From an uncultured Rhizobiaceae group bacterium (lineage in GTDB: Bacteria; Pseudomonadota; Alphaproteobacteria; Rhizobiales; Rhizobiaceae): DNA of 5,146 nucleotides. The notes under the pieces were generated by a model that was not told the origin of the DNA, ran no database searches, and worked only from the letters and a program-made list of their open reading frames with translations. Both the position numbers and the translations under genes were made by a program. Below, piece by piece: positions 1 through 5,146 of the stretch. The stretch is taken from assembly GCA_937951455.1 (NCBI GenBank), contig CALFBU010000261.1:1-5146 (forward strand), given 5' to 3'. Within the stretch, counting starts at the first letter, position 1. Every line of letters starts with the position of its first letter.

Positions 1-644
1 GAATCAATAGTTGGTCGCATGGCTTTATCAAACCATGCGCCGCCAAAAGAGTTTACAACAGTAGTGATGAAAGCCATGTTATCACCCCAGCCAGGCTTAC
101 CACGTAAACACGCACCATAAACGCCTGCTTCAGGATTATGAATAGCTGCAGCAGCTTTCTTTATATTGTCCCATGAGTCGTTATCACTAATTGAAACACC
201 AGCAGCATCTGCCAAGTCTTTGCGGTACATCACCATCGATGACTCACCATAGAAAGGTGCCGCATAAAGCGTTCCTTCGTGCGACAAACCATTGCGAATT
301 GCCGGGAGCATATCACCGAGATCGTAATCTGCACCAAAATTCAAAGGTTCAATCCAACCCGCTGCGCCCCAGATGGGTGCTTCTTGCATGCCAATATTGA
401 TGATGTCGTATTGACCACCGCCGGTTGCAGTATCAGATGTTACTTGCTCACGAAGAACGCCCTCTTCCAGCGATACCCAGTTTAATTTTACACCAGTATC
501 GGTCGTGTATTTTTCTGCAACTTTCTGCATGTTTATCATGTGACCGTTGTTAACAATCGCAATTGTAAGTTCGCTTGCCCACGCTGACATAGCTGATGAT
601 GCACTCAGAGCAAGAGCCAAAGCACTAGTACGCAATAAATTCAT
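1..644 (-). CDS. smoE: Polyol (sorbitol/mannitol-type) ABC transporter substrate-binding protein, N-terminal part
   Basis: The first 214 codons of a periplasmic sugar-binding protein; the gene continues past the left edge with no stop, so about half of a typical 430-440-residue family member is visible. It should capture a polyol in the periplasm and hand it to a membrane permease/ATPase complex. Residues 1-23 form a signal peptide: short basic start (MNLLR), a hydrophobic Ala/Leu stretch, and an A-W-A cleavage site before SELTIAIV. Recognisable SmoE/MtlE-like segments follow: VNNGHMINMQK (31-41), LNWVSLEEGVLREQV (54-68), GGGQYDIINIG (75-85), YAAPFYGESSMVMYRKDL (127-144) and VYGACLRGKPGWGDNMAF (175-192). 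The ATG is supported by a strong Shine-Dalgarno (GGAGG, 650-654, 5-nt spacer). Known smo operons place permease and ATPase genes downstream, here expected beyond the left edge. The family call is by remembered similarity; the exact substrate (sorbitol, mannitol or another polyol) cannot be decided, so the symbol is tentative. Confidence 0.88.
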   Translation of the reverse strand, partial: MNLLRTSALALALSASSAMSAWASELTIAIVNNGHMINMQKVAEKYTTDTGVKLNWVSLEEGVLREQVTSDTATGGGQYDIINIGMQEAPIWGAAGWIEPLNFGADYDLGDMLPAIRNGLSHEGTLYAAPFYGESSMVMYRKDLADAAGVSISDNDSWDNIKKAAAAIHNPEAGVYGACLRGKPGWGDNMAFITTVVNSFGGAWFDKAMRPTID

Positions 645-649
645 GAAAT

Positions 650-656
650 CCTCCCT
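650..656 (-). promoter_or_regulatory. Ribosome binding site of the polyol-binding protein gene
   Basis: On the minus strand the sequence AGGGAGG lies 5 nt before the ATG at 644. It is the best ribosome binding site in the window outside the urease operon. It fixes the start codon, which also gives a clean signal peptide. A leading-gene RBS of this strength fits a new transcription unit starting in the gap upstream. Confidence 0.75.
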
Positions 657-743
657 ATACAAAACGCTACTGACGTCTTGGACAGCATAGTCACCTTGAT
701 TACAGATCCTCAGCTAATCATTATTTGCCAAAAAAAGATACTA

Positions 744-755
744 TTTCTACAGAAA
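744..755. repeat. Short perfect dyad, possible operator half-sites
   Basis: TTTCTACAGAAA is an inverted repeat with 5-nt arms (TTTCT/AGAAA) around a 2-nt centre. It lies about 100 nt upstream of the polyol-binding protein start. Polyol operons are usually controlled by a dedicated regulator, so an operator here is plausible. A 12-nt dyad in AT-rich DNA can easily arise by chance, and I do not recognise it as a defined binding site. Confidence 0.2.
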
Positions 756-778
756 ATTAACATGCCTTGGTATATTTT

Positions 779-794
779 TGATAATTTATTATCA
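779..794. repeat. AT-rich inverted repeat (6-4-6)
   Basis: TGATAA, a 4-nt centre (TTTA), then TTATCA form a perfect 16-nt dyad in the intergenic region. The right arm overlaps the first copy of the octamer TTATTATC (786-793), which recurs at 807-814. The GATAAT flavour loosely recalls a Fur-type box but does not match the full consensus. It may be an operator for the downstream transporter gene or simply AT-rich background. Confidence 0.25.
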
Positions 795-902
795 TTGCAC
801 TTCAGATTATTATCGAGCCAGTTTCTCGAAGCGATAACTTACAATCCTTTATGCAGACCGACAAAATAGTAAATTTTGCACCTAAAAACAGACTGGTCGT
901 AT

Positions 903-1514
903 CTATGTCAGGCCCCCTACATCCTTCAAAAATGCTACTATTTCTTCACACTGACTTCCTGATTTAGCATCCGTAAATACGAATGGCGCACCATTACGTT
1001 GTTTCTTTGCATCTTGCTCCATAACCTCAAGGTCCGCACCTACATATGGCGCCAAATCTTTTTTGTTGATGATCAGTAAATCAGAACGTGTAATGCCCGG
1101 TCCACCTTTGCGAGGGATTTCTTCACCTTGGCAAACAGATATTACGTAGAGTGTGGTGTCCGCCAATTCTGGGGAAAACGTTGCAGCAAGATTATCACCG
1201 CCTGATTCAATCAACACCACATCTAAATCAGGAAAACGATTATTTAACTGATCGATCGCCTGCAAGTTAATAGTCGCGTCTTCTCGTATTGCCGTATGAG
1301 GACATCCACCCGTTTCCACGCCAACAACCCTTTCAGATGGCAAGGCTTGCATGCGCACCAGAGCCTCTGCATCTTCGCGCGTGTAAATATCATTGGTTAC
1401 AACGGCTATCGAAAATTCATCGCGCATTGCCTTACAAAGTTTTTCCGTAATGGTTGTTTTACCCGAACCGACTGGTCCACCAATACCAACACGCAAGGGG
1501 CCGTTTTTGCTCAT
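903..1514 (-). CDS. ureG: Urease accessory GTPase UreG
   Basis: A 203-residue SIMIBI-class GTPase, the usual UreG length. It couples GTP hydrolysis to nickel insertion into urease in the cytoplasm, acting with UreF, UreD/H and UreE. Visible motifs are the P-loop GGPVGSGKT (12-20), [11 protein letters not shown] (40-50), the nickel-binding CPH (71-73) in [25 protein letters not shown] (103-113) and the guanine-specificity NKKD (150-153). The chosen ATG (1512-1514) overlaps the ureF TGA as ATGA. It places the conserved beta strand PLRVGIGGP at the normal distance from the N-terminus, whereas reading further upstream only adds an unconserved extension from a TTG codon. There is no clear Shine-Dalgarno, so translation probably depends on coupling to ureF. 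It is the last urease gene; no further accessory gene follows before the gap. Confidence 0.97.
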   Translation of the reverse strand: MSKNGPLRVGIGGPVGSGKTTITEKLCKAMRDEFSIAVVTNDIYTREDAEALVRMQALPSERVVGVETGGCPHTAIREDATINLQAIDQLNNRFPDLDVVLIESGGDNLAATFSPELADTTLYVISVCQGEEIPRKGGPGITRSDLLIINKKDLAPYVGADLEVMEQDAKKQRNGAPFVFTDAKSGSQCEEIVAFLKDVGGLT

Positions 1515-2167
1515 GATCTGAATATCCGTGTTTGAAGTTGTTCGTGTTGCATGGCGCAAATATCCGCCATGAAAGATGCACCCCCAAGGTCATCCAATGT
1601 CGTTTGGCTTGCCGCAGCTGCAGTTGTTAGAATTGGCGCCTCAAGCGAGGCAAGCACTTCAACGCCGCCTTGTTGCCCCAGTTTCATCAAACGCAAGGCT
1701 GCTTGTATCTGATTGGAAATATAGGCATGAAGATATGCTGCCAAGGTTGCTTGCAGCTCTATACCTTGTTTTGCAGTGACACTTCCGACTGCAACTGGAA
1801 GACTACAATCGCCTGGCAATTCCGGTATTTCTCCCCAAGTAGCCGCCGCTGCTAAAAATGCTGAGCCTTGCGCCATGGTTTCAAGGTGGCGTTCTTTTGA
1901 AATACTCATCGCTTCGCCGAGTTCAGCGATATAAGCCAGATCTTGATCTTGCGAACATGCTCGCCAGGCCTCTGCCAAAATTACGGCATCATTCCAGCCA
2001 GCACCCTGCTTTAACAGTGACGAAAGCCAGTCCAAAAGACTTTGCTGATTGTGTACAAGCTTGCTTGCTATGGCTTGTTCGAGACCATGGCTATAAGAGA
2101 ACGCTCCTGTTGGAAATGCGGGGGAAAGCCATGTTTGAAGACGGATGAACGATTGAATATCAGTCAT
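1511..2167 (-). CDS. ureF: Urease accessory protein UreF
   Basis: A 218-residue all-helical accessory protein of normal family length. UreF bridges UreD/H-bound apo-urease and UreG and is thought to gate GTP hydrolysis during nickel delivery. The N-terminal signature is clear: [20 protein letters not shown] (residues 9-28), followed by LE. Further typical segments are [12 protein letters not shown] (56-67), the RHLETM region, and [18 protein letters not shown] towards the C-terminus. The start is set at the ATG at 2165-2167, which gives the family-typical MTDIQSF opening and overlaps the end of ureE by 8 nt. Several in-frame upstream ATGs lie inside the UreE histidine-tail codons, and one (2195-2197) has a better-placed AAGGA (2206-2210), so an N-terminal extension of 10 residues cannot be excluded. 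The gene ends in a 4-nt ATGA overlap with ureG. Confidence 0.96.
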   Translation of the reverse strand: MTDIQSFIRLQTWLSPAFPTGAFSYSHGLEQAIASKLVHNQQSLLDWLSSLLKQGAGWNDAVILAEAWRACSQDQDLAYIAELGEAMSISKERHLETMAQGSAFLAAAATWGEIPELPGDCSLPVAVGSVTAKQGIELQATLAAYLHAYISNQIQAALRLMKLGQQGGVEVLASLEAPILTTAAAASQTTLDDLGGASFMADICAMQHEQLQTRIFRS

Positions 2168-2624
2168 GAGAATGATCATGCTCATGGGGATGTGCATGTT
2201 GGTGATCCTTTTCATAAGCACCACCTTGCGGATTAAACGAGGCGGTAACTTCTTTCACCTTTGCGCCTAATCCCTCAAGCATATTTTTGATGACATGATC
2301 CCGACGGATGAAAATGCGATCTTCTTCAATTTGAGCTGCCAGATGACGATTTCCCAATTGCCAGGCAAGCTTAAGTAAATGATGCCCATTATGACCGTGA
2401 ATTTCATAGAGTGGTTCAGGTTTGGCAATCACTTCAATGATACGCCCATCAGCAAGCTCTATGCCCTCACCGTGACGTAGCAAACGTGCCTGCGGCAAAT
2501 CCAGAAGGAACTCTATGCCATGATCAGACACCATCTTTACCCGCCTGCGATGTCTCGCTGTTTCATCAAGTGTGATGGTATCAGCTGGATTGTGGGTGTG
2601 GGAATGAATGGTGTTTGCCTGCAT
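2160..2624 (-). CDS. ureE: Urease nickel metallochaperone UreE
   Basis: A 154-residue dimeric nickel chaperone that supplies Ni2+ to the UreG-UreF-UreD assembly complex. The N-terminal domain is visible in DTITLDETARHRRRV (15-29) and FLLDLPQARLLRHGEGIELA (39-58), with DGRIIEV after it. The C-terminal metal-binding domain is visible in LAWQLGNRHLAAQIEEDRIF (86-105) and RRDHVIKNMLEGLGA (107-121). His94 of the GNRH motif is the expected dimer-interface nickel ligand. The C-terminus is a histidine-rich tail with seven His in the last fourteen residues, mostly alternating (H141, 143, 145, 147, 149, 151, 153). The N-terminus also carries an alternating H7/H9/H11 cluster, which is less usual. The ATG sits 3 nt after the stop of the preceding gene with only a distant GAGG (2636-2639), so coupling is likely. 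Overlaps ureF by 8 nt. Confidence 0.96.
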   Translation of the reverse strand: MQANTIHSHTHNPADTITLDETARHRRRVKMVSDHGIEFLLDLPQARLLRHGEGIELADGRIIEVIAKPEPLYEIHGHNGHHLLKLAWQLGNRHLAAQIEEDRIFIRRDHVIKNMLEGLGAKVKEVTASFNPQGGAYEKDHQHAHPHEHDHSHD

Positions 2625-2627
2625 GGA

Positions 2628-2924
2628 TTAGCGCACCTCAACCTCACCACCAGAAATGATTTCAATCTTGCGCTCGAGCAAATGCGGAGTTAGTGCTTCT
2701 CGCCATTTCAAGAAATGTGGCTCGGTAAAATGGTTATTAAGCGCCTCCATGCTCTCCCATCTTTCAACGAAAACAAGCGATGTATCGTCTTTAATATTCA
2801 CCATCAGGTCGTATGATATGTTCCCTTTTTCCTTGCGAGTACCTTCGAGGCAAGGCTCTACCAGTTCAGCAAGTTTATTTTTCATGCCAGTTTCAACCTT
2901 CAAGGTAGCGATTAGGTAAATCAT
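2628..2924 (-). CDS. ABM-domain (YgiN-like) putative quinol monooxygenase embedded in the urease operon
   Basis: A 98-residue protein that looks like a single antibiotic-biosynthesis-monooxygenase (dimeric alpha/beta-barrel) domain. Family-like features are the opening beta strand MIYLIATLKVETGMK (1-15), the helix LAELVEPCLEGTRKEKG (18-34), the strand SYDLMVN (37-43), the hallmark VFVERWES (51-58) and a helix with NNHFTEPHFLKW (63-74). Such proteins are small cytoplasmic dimers; some oxidise quinols or polyketide-type substrates without cofactor, but most have no proven function. The gene lies between ureC and ureE, 9 nt after the ureC stop and 3 nt before ureE, with an excellent RBS (AGGAG, 2930-2934, overlapping the ureC TGA). 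It must therefore be co-transcribed with urease genes. A role in urea metabolism is unproven: it has no histidine cluster or nickel motif and matches no known urease accessory protein. Confidence 0.85.
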   Translation of the reverse strand: MIYLIATLKVETGMKNKLAELVEPCLEGTRKEKGNISYDLMVNIKDDTSLVFVERWESMEALNNHFTEPHFLKWREALTPHLLERKIEIISGGEVEVR

Positions 2925-2929
2925 GTTGT

Positions 2930-2935
2930 CTCCTC
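2930..2935 (-). promoter_or_regulatory. Ribosome binding site of the ABM-domain gene, fused to the ureC stop
   Basis: The minus strand reads TGAGGAG, so the ureC stop codon and the Shine-Dalgarno of the next gene share bases. The ATG follows after 5 nt. This arrangement implies that ribosomes finishing ureC can load directly on the small gene, and it confirms that the small gene is translated as part of the operon. Confidence 0.75.
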
Positions 2936-4646
2936 AAAACAAAAAATAGCGCTGCGCCATCGGAACAACTTCTGCTGGTTCACAAGTTAGCAGTTCGCCA
3001 TTCGCACGTACTTCATAGGTTTCGGGATGAACTTCGATTTCAGGTGTTGCATTGTTCAATATCATATGAGATTTACCGATTCCGCCTCGGGTGTTTTCAA
3101 CCGCAACGGTCCGTTTATCAATACCTAGCGTTGCACCCAAATCACTTTGCTGAGCTGCCTCTGACACGAAGGTTACCGATGAGTTGGTCAAAGACTTACC
3201 ATAAGCGCCAAACATTGGACGCATGTGAACGGGTTGCGGGGTTGGTATGGATGCATTGGGATCTCCCATCGGTGCCGCGGCGATCGTGCCACCGATCACA
3301 ACCATATCTGGCTTAACACCGAAGAATGCGGGCGACCACATGATAAGATCTGCACGTTTTCCTACTTCCAGTGAACCAATATGCTTACTCATACCATGGG
3401 CTATGGCAGGGTTGATGGTATATTTGGCGATGTAACGGCGAACGCGCAGGTTATCATTCTCGCCTGTTTCATCATCTAGCCGACCACGCTGGCGTTTCAT
3501 TTTGTCAGCAGTTTGCCAGGTACGGATGAGTACTTCGCCTACGCGCCCCATCGCCTGGCTGTCTGAAGCGATAATCGAAAATGCCCCCATATCATGCAGA
3601 ATATCTTCTGCAGCAATGGTCTCCTTACGGATACGACTTTCAGCAAAGGCTACATCCTCAGGAATGTTATTATCAAGATGATGGCAAACCATCAGCATAT
3701 CGAGATGCTCATCAAGCGTGTTGACGGTATAGGGTCTCGTTGGATTGGTTGATGATGGCAGCACGTTCTCCAAACCACAGACCTTGATGATGTCAGGTGC
3801 ATGACCACCGCCCGCGCCTTCCGTATGGAAGGCATGAATGGTACGGCCCTTCAAGGCGGCGATGGTATTTTCGACGAAGCCGGATTCATTCAAAGTATCA
3901 GTATGGATCATGACTTGCACATCGTAATCATCAGCCACGGATAGACAGCAATCAATTGCTGCTGGGGTCGTGCCCCAATCTTCGTGCAGCTTGAGCGCAC
4001 ATGCGCCACCCAAAACCATCTCTTCCAATGCACCTGGCAGCGATGCGTTGCCCTTGCCTGCAAAGGCCAGATTCATTGGGAAAGCATCAGCTGACTGGAT
4101 CATACGCCCTAAATGCCAAGGGCCAGGCGTACAAGTGGTTGCCAAAGTGCCATGTGCAGGACCAGTACCACCACCCAGCATGGTTGTGACACCAGACATT
4201 AAAGCTTCTTCGATTTGCTGTGGGCAAATGTAATGAATATGACTGTCGAACCCACCCGCTGTTACGATTTTTCCCTCAGCGGCAATTGCCTCTGTACCCG
4301 GCCCGATGATGATATCGACACCCGATTGCGTATCAGGATTTCCAGCTTTGCCAATTGCAACGATCTCACCGCTTTTGAGCCCGATGTCCGCTTTGTAAAT
4401 ACCAGAATGATCTACGATGAGCGCATTTGTGATAACCGTATCCACCGCACCTTCCGCGCGGCTCGATTGGCTTTGTCCCATGCCATCGCGGATCACCTTG
4501 CCCCCGCCGAATTTTACCTCTTCACCGTAGGTGGTCAGATCTTTTTCAACTTCGATGAACAGTTCCGTATCCGCAAGCCTGATCTTGTCACCTGTTGTCG
4601 GACCAAACATATCGGCGTAAGCTGCTCTTGAAATGGTTGCTGGCAT
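2934..4646 (-). CDS. ureC: Urease subunit alpha (catalytic)
   Basis: A complete 570-residue catalytic subunit, the standard length, which hydrolyses urea to ammonia and carbamate at a dinickel centre in the cytoplasm. Residues expected from the Klebsiella enzyme are all present, shifted by +2: nickel ligands H136 and H138 ([12 protein letters not shown]), the carbamylated K219 (ALKLHEDWG), H248 (MIHTDTLNE), H274 ([15 protein letters not shown]) and D362 ([13 protein letters not shown]). Also present are the substrate-positioning H221, the mobile-flap C321 and H322 (MVCHHLD), and R338 ([10 protein letters not shown]). The N-terminus has the normal family form [20 protein letters not shown], and the protein ends in the usual MAQRYFLF. 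The start ATG overlaps the ureB TAA by one base (TAATG), with GGGAG (4654-4658) seven nt upstream inside ureB. No frameshift or missing key residue was seen, so the enzyme should be active once nickel-loaded. Confidence 0.99.
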   Translation of the reverse strand: MPATISRAAYADMFGPTTGDKIRLADTELFIEVEKDLTTYGEEVKFGGGKVIRDGMGQSQSSRAEGAVDTVITNALIVDHSGIYKADIGLKSGEIVAIGKAGNPDTQSGVDIIIGPGTEAIAAEGKIVTAGGFDSHIHYICPQQIEEALMSGVTTMLGGGTGPAHGTLATTCTPGPWHLGRMIQSADAFPMNLAFAGKGNASLPGALEEMVLGGACALKLHEDWGTTPAAIDCCLSVADDYDVQVMIHTDTLNESGFVENTIAALKGRTIHAFHTEGAGGGHAPDIIKVCGLENVLPSSTNPTRPYTVNTLDEHLDMLMVCHHLDNNIPEDVAFAESRIRKETIAAEDILHDMGAFSIIASDSQAMGRVGEVLIRTWQTADKMKRQRGRLDDETGENDNLRVRRYIAKYTINPAIAHGMSKHIGSLEVGKRADLIMWSPAFFGVKPDMVVIGGTIAAAPMGDPNASIPTPQPVHMRPMFGAYGKSLTNSSVTFVSEAAQQSDLGATLGIDKRTVAVENTRGGIGKSHMILNNATPEIEVHPETYEVRANGELLTCEPAEVVPMAQRYFLF

Positions 4647-4951
4647 TATAGCGCTCCCATGATTTTTTGATTGAAGCCGTATATTTTGCGATCACCAGCA
4701 ACAGGCACAAGCGTAACATCCCTCGCCTGCCCTGGTTCAAAACGAACAGCTGTGCCAGAGGCGATATCGAGACGCATGCCTTTTGATTTTTCACGGTCAA
4801 AGACAAGCCCTTCATTGGCTTCATAAAAATGATAATGGCTGCCAACCTGAATGGGTCTATCGCCCGTGTTCTCAACTTTAAGCGTAATCGTTTCAGCATC
4901 TTGATTTAAGGTTATGTCGCCGCCGACAGTTATGATTTCTCCGGGGATCAT
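4646..4951 (-). CDS. ureB: Urease subunit beta
   Basis: A 101-residue structural subunit of the trimer-of-trimers (alpha-beta-gamma) bacterial urease, of normal length. Conserved family blocks are MIPGEI at the start, [19 protein letters not shown] (28-46), [20 protein letters not shown] (51-70), FEPG (71-74) and [10 protein letters not shown] (86-95). The ATG at 4949-4951 is chosen because MIPGEI is the family-typical N-terminus and because AGGAG (4959-4963) precedes it by 7 nt; a longer reading from 4978 would overlap the end of ureA and add nine unconserved residues. There are 10 nt between the ureA stop and this start. The stop shares a base with the ureC start. Confidence 0.98.
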   Translation of the reverse strand: MIPGEIITVGGDITLNQDAETITLKVENTGDRPIQVGSHYHFYEANEGLVFDREKSKGMRLDIASGTAVRFEPGQARDVTLVPVAGDRKIYGFNQKIMGAL

Positions 4952-4958
4952 TTGTGTT

Positions 4959-4963
4959 CTCCT
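4959..4963 (-). promoter_or_regulatory. Ribosome binding site of ureB, overlapping the ureA stop
   Basis: The minus strand reads TAGGAG, with the ureA TAG running into the Shine-Dalgarno AGGAG and a 7-nt spacer to the ATG at 4951. It decides the ureB start against the longer upstream reading and indicates translational coupling of the two small subunits. Confidence 0.75.
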
Positions 4964-5146
4964 ACCTGATCGGCTCATGGACGGTAACTAATTTAGTGCC
5001 ATCGGGAAACGTTGCTTCAACCTGAATGTCATGGATCATTTCCGGAATGCCTTCCATGCATTGGTCTCGTGTGATGACGCGAGCGCCGGCTTCCATCAGG
5101 TCCGATACCATTCGGCCATCGCGTGCGCCTTCGACGACAAAATCGG
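4962..5146 (-). CDS. ureA: Urease subunit gamma, C-terminal part
   Basis: The last 60 codons and TAG stop of the gamma subunit; the start lies beyond the right edge. For a typical 100-residue UreA this is about residues 41-100. The visible sequence begins [20 protein letters not shown] and continues with [40 protein letters not shown]. These blocks, especially the [12 protein letters not shown] and HEPI ending, are diagnostic. UreA is a separate polypeptide here, not fused to UreB as in Helicobacter. Gamma packs against the alpha and beta subunits in the cytoplasmic holoenzyme and contributes to trimer assembly. No break is seen in the visible part. UreD/UreH, required for activation, is not in the window and would be expected upstream to the right. 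Confidence 0.97.
   Translation of the reverse strand, partial: DFVVEGARDGRMVSDLMEAGARVITRDQCMEGIPEMIHDIQVEATFPDGTKLVTVHEPIR

Larger units (their letters stand above)
645..902. other. AT-rich intergenic region between ureG and the polyol transporter gene
   Basis: This 258-nt stretch separates two genes on the same strand. I see no credible coding region: the open frames on either strand are short, lack a ribosome binding site and have no recognisable protein character. No GC-rich hairpin followed by a T-run appears after the ureG stop, so urease transcription may end by a factor-dependent mechanism or run on. The region probably holds the promoter of the polyol transporter gene because the gap is long and the next gene has its own strong RBS, but I could not identify a good -35/-10 pair. 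Short dyads at 744-755 and 779-794 and a repeated octamer at 786-793 and 807-814 are the only internal structure noted. Confidence 0.6.

Noticed and set aside
191..485. Two overlapping plus-strand open frames over the left end
   Set aside because: They lie antisense to the well-supported polyol-binding protein gene and show no family features.
678..869. Plus-strand open frame of 63 codons in the intergenic gap
   Set aside because: It starts with a non-ATG codon, has no ribosome binding site and low-complexity AT-driven composition, and resembles no protein I know.
861..879. Possible hairpin after ureG (AAAAT arms around a 5-nt loop) as a terminator
   Set aside because: The stem is only six or seven AT-rich pairs and no T-run follows on the minus strand, so it does not meet the pattern of an intrinsic terminator.
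2163..2200. Apparent ATG-rich repeat on the plus strand
   Set aside because: It is the complement of the histidine codons (CAT/CAC) encoding the UreE tail and is explained by the protein, not by a repeat element.
4215..4631. Plus-strand open frame of 138 codons antisense to ureC
   Set aside because: It is long but fully antisense to the conserved N-terminal third of UreC, with no RBS or recognisable domain.
4588..4899. Minus-strand open frame of 103 codons overlapping ureB and the ureC start
   Set aside because: It is an out-of-frame shadow of ureB, whose conserved blocks are unmistakable in the other frame.
1..5146. Search for mobile elements, CRISPR arrays, tRNA or rRNA genes
   Set aside because: No transposase, terminal inverted repeats, regularly spaced repeats or tRNA-like cloverleaf was seen by reading; all but about 5% of the window is accounted for by the genes listed.

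Overview
The window looks like a chromosomal segment of an alphaproteobacterium, carried entirely on the minus strand. The taxonomic guess rests on separate small ureA and ureB genes, on the close resemblance of the left-hand protein to the SmoE/MtlE polyol-binding proteins of Rhodobacter and Rhizobium relatives, and on the overall protein style. The base composition is moderate rather than GC-rich, which would suit a marine roseobacter-like or SAR116-like lineage, but that is inference and the sequence does not settle it.

Reading right to left (5' to 3' on the minus strand), 5146 to 903 is one compact urease operon: the 3' part of ureA (gamma subunit, cut by the window edge), ureB (beta), ureC (alpha, catalytic), a small ABM-fold (YgiN-like putative monooxygenase) gene, ureE (nickel metallochaperone), ureF and ureG (accessory GTPase complex). 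Neighbouring genes are 10 nt or less apart or overlap (TAATG at ureB/ureC, 8 nt at ureE/ureF, ATGA at ureF/ureG), which points to a single transcript with translational coupling. UreA, UreB and UreC form the enzyme that hydrolyses urea to ammonia and carbamate. UreE delivers nickel, and UreF and UreG (with UreD/UreH, expected upstream of ureA outside the window) assemble the carbamylated-lysine dinickel centre. All catalytic and nickel-site residues looked for are present, so the enzyme should be functional.

A 258-nt AT-rich gap (645-902) follows ureG. It has no convincing gene or classical terminator but holds some short dyads and repeats. After it, the same strand starts a new unit: the first 214 codons of a periplasmic substrate-binding protein of a sorbitol/mannitol-type ABC transporter (1-644, running off the left edge), with a clear signal peptide and a strong ribosome binding site.

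This is mostly an ordinary metabolic region. The points most worth a second look are the ABM-domain gene embedded between ureC and ureE, the histidine-rich ends of UreE, and the ambiguous ureF start created by the UreE histidine tail. I found no evidence of a novel defence, mobile or RNA-guided system.
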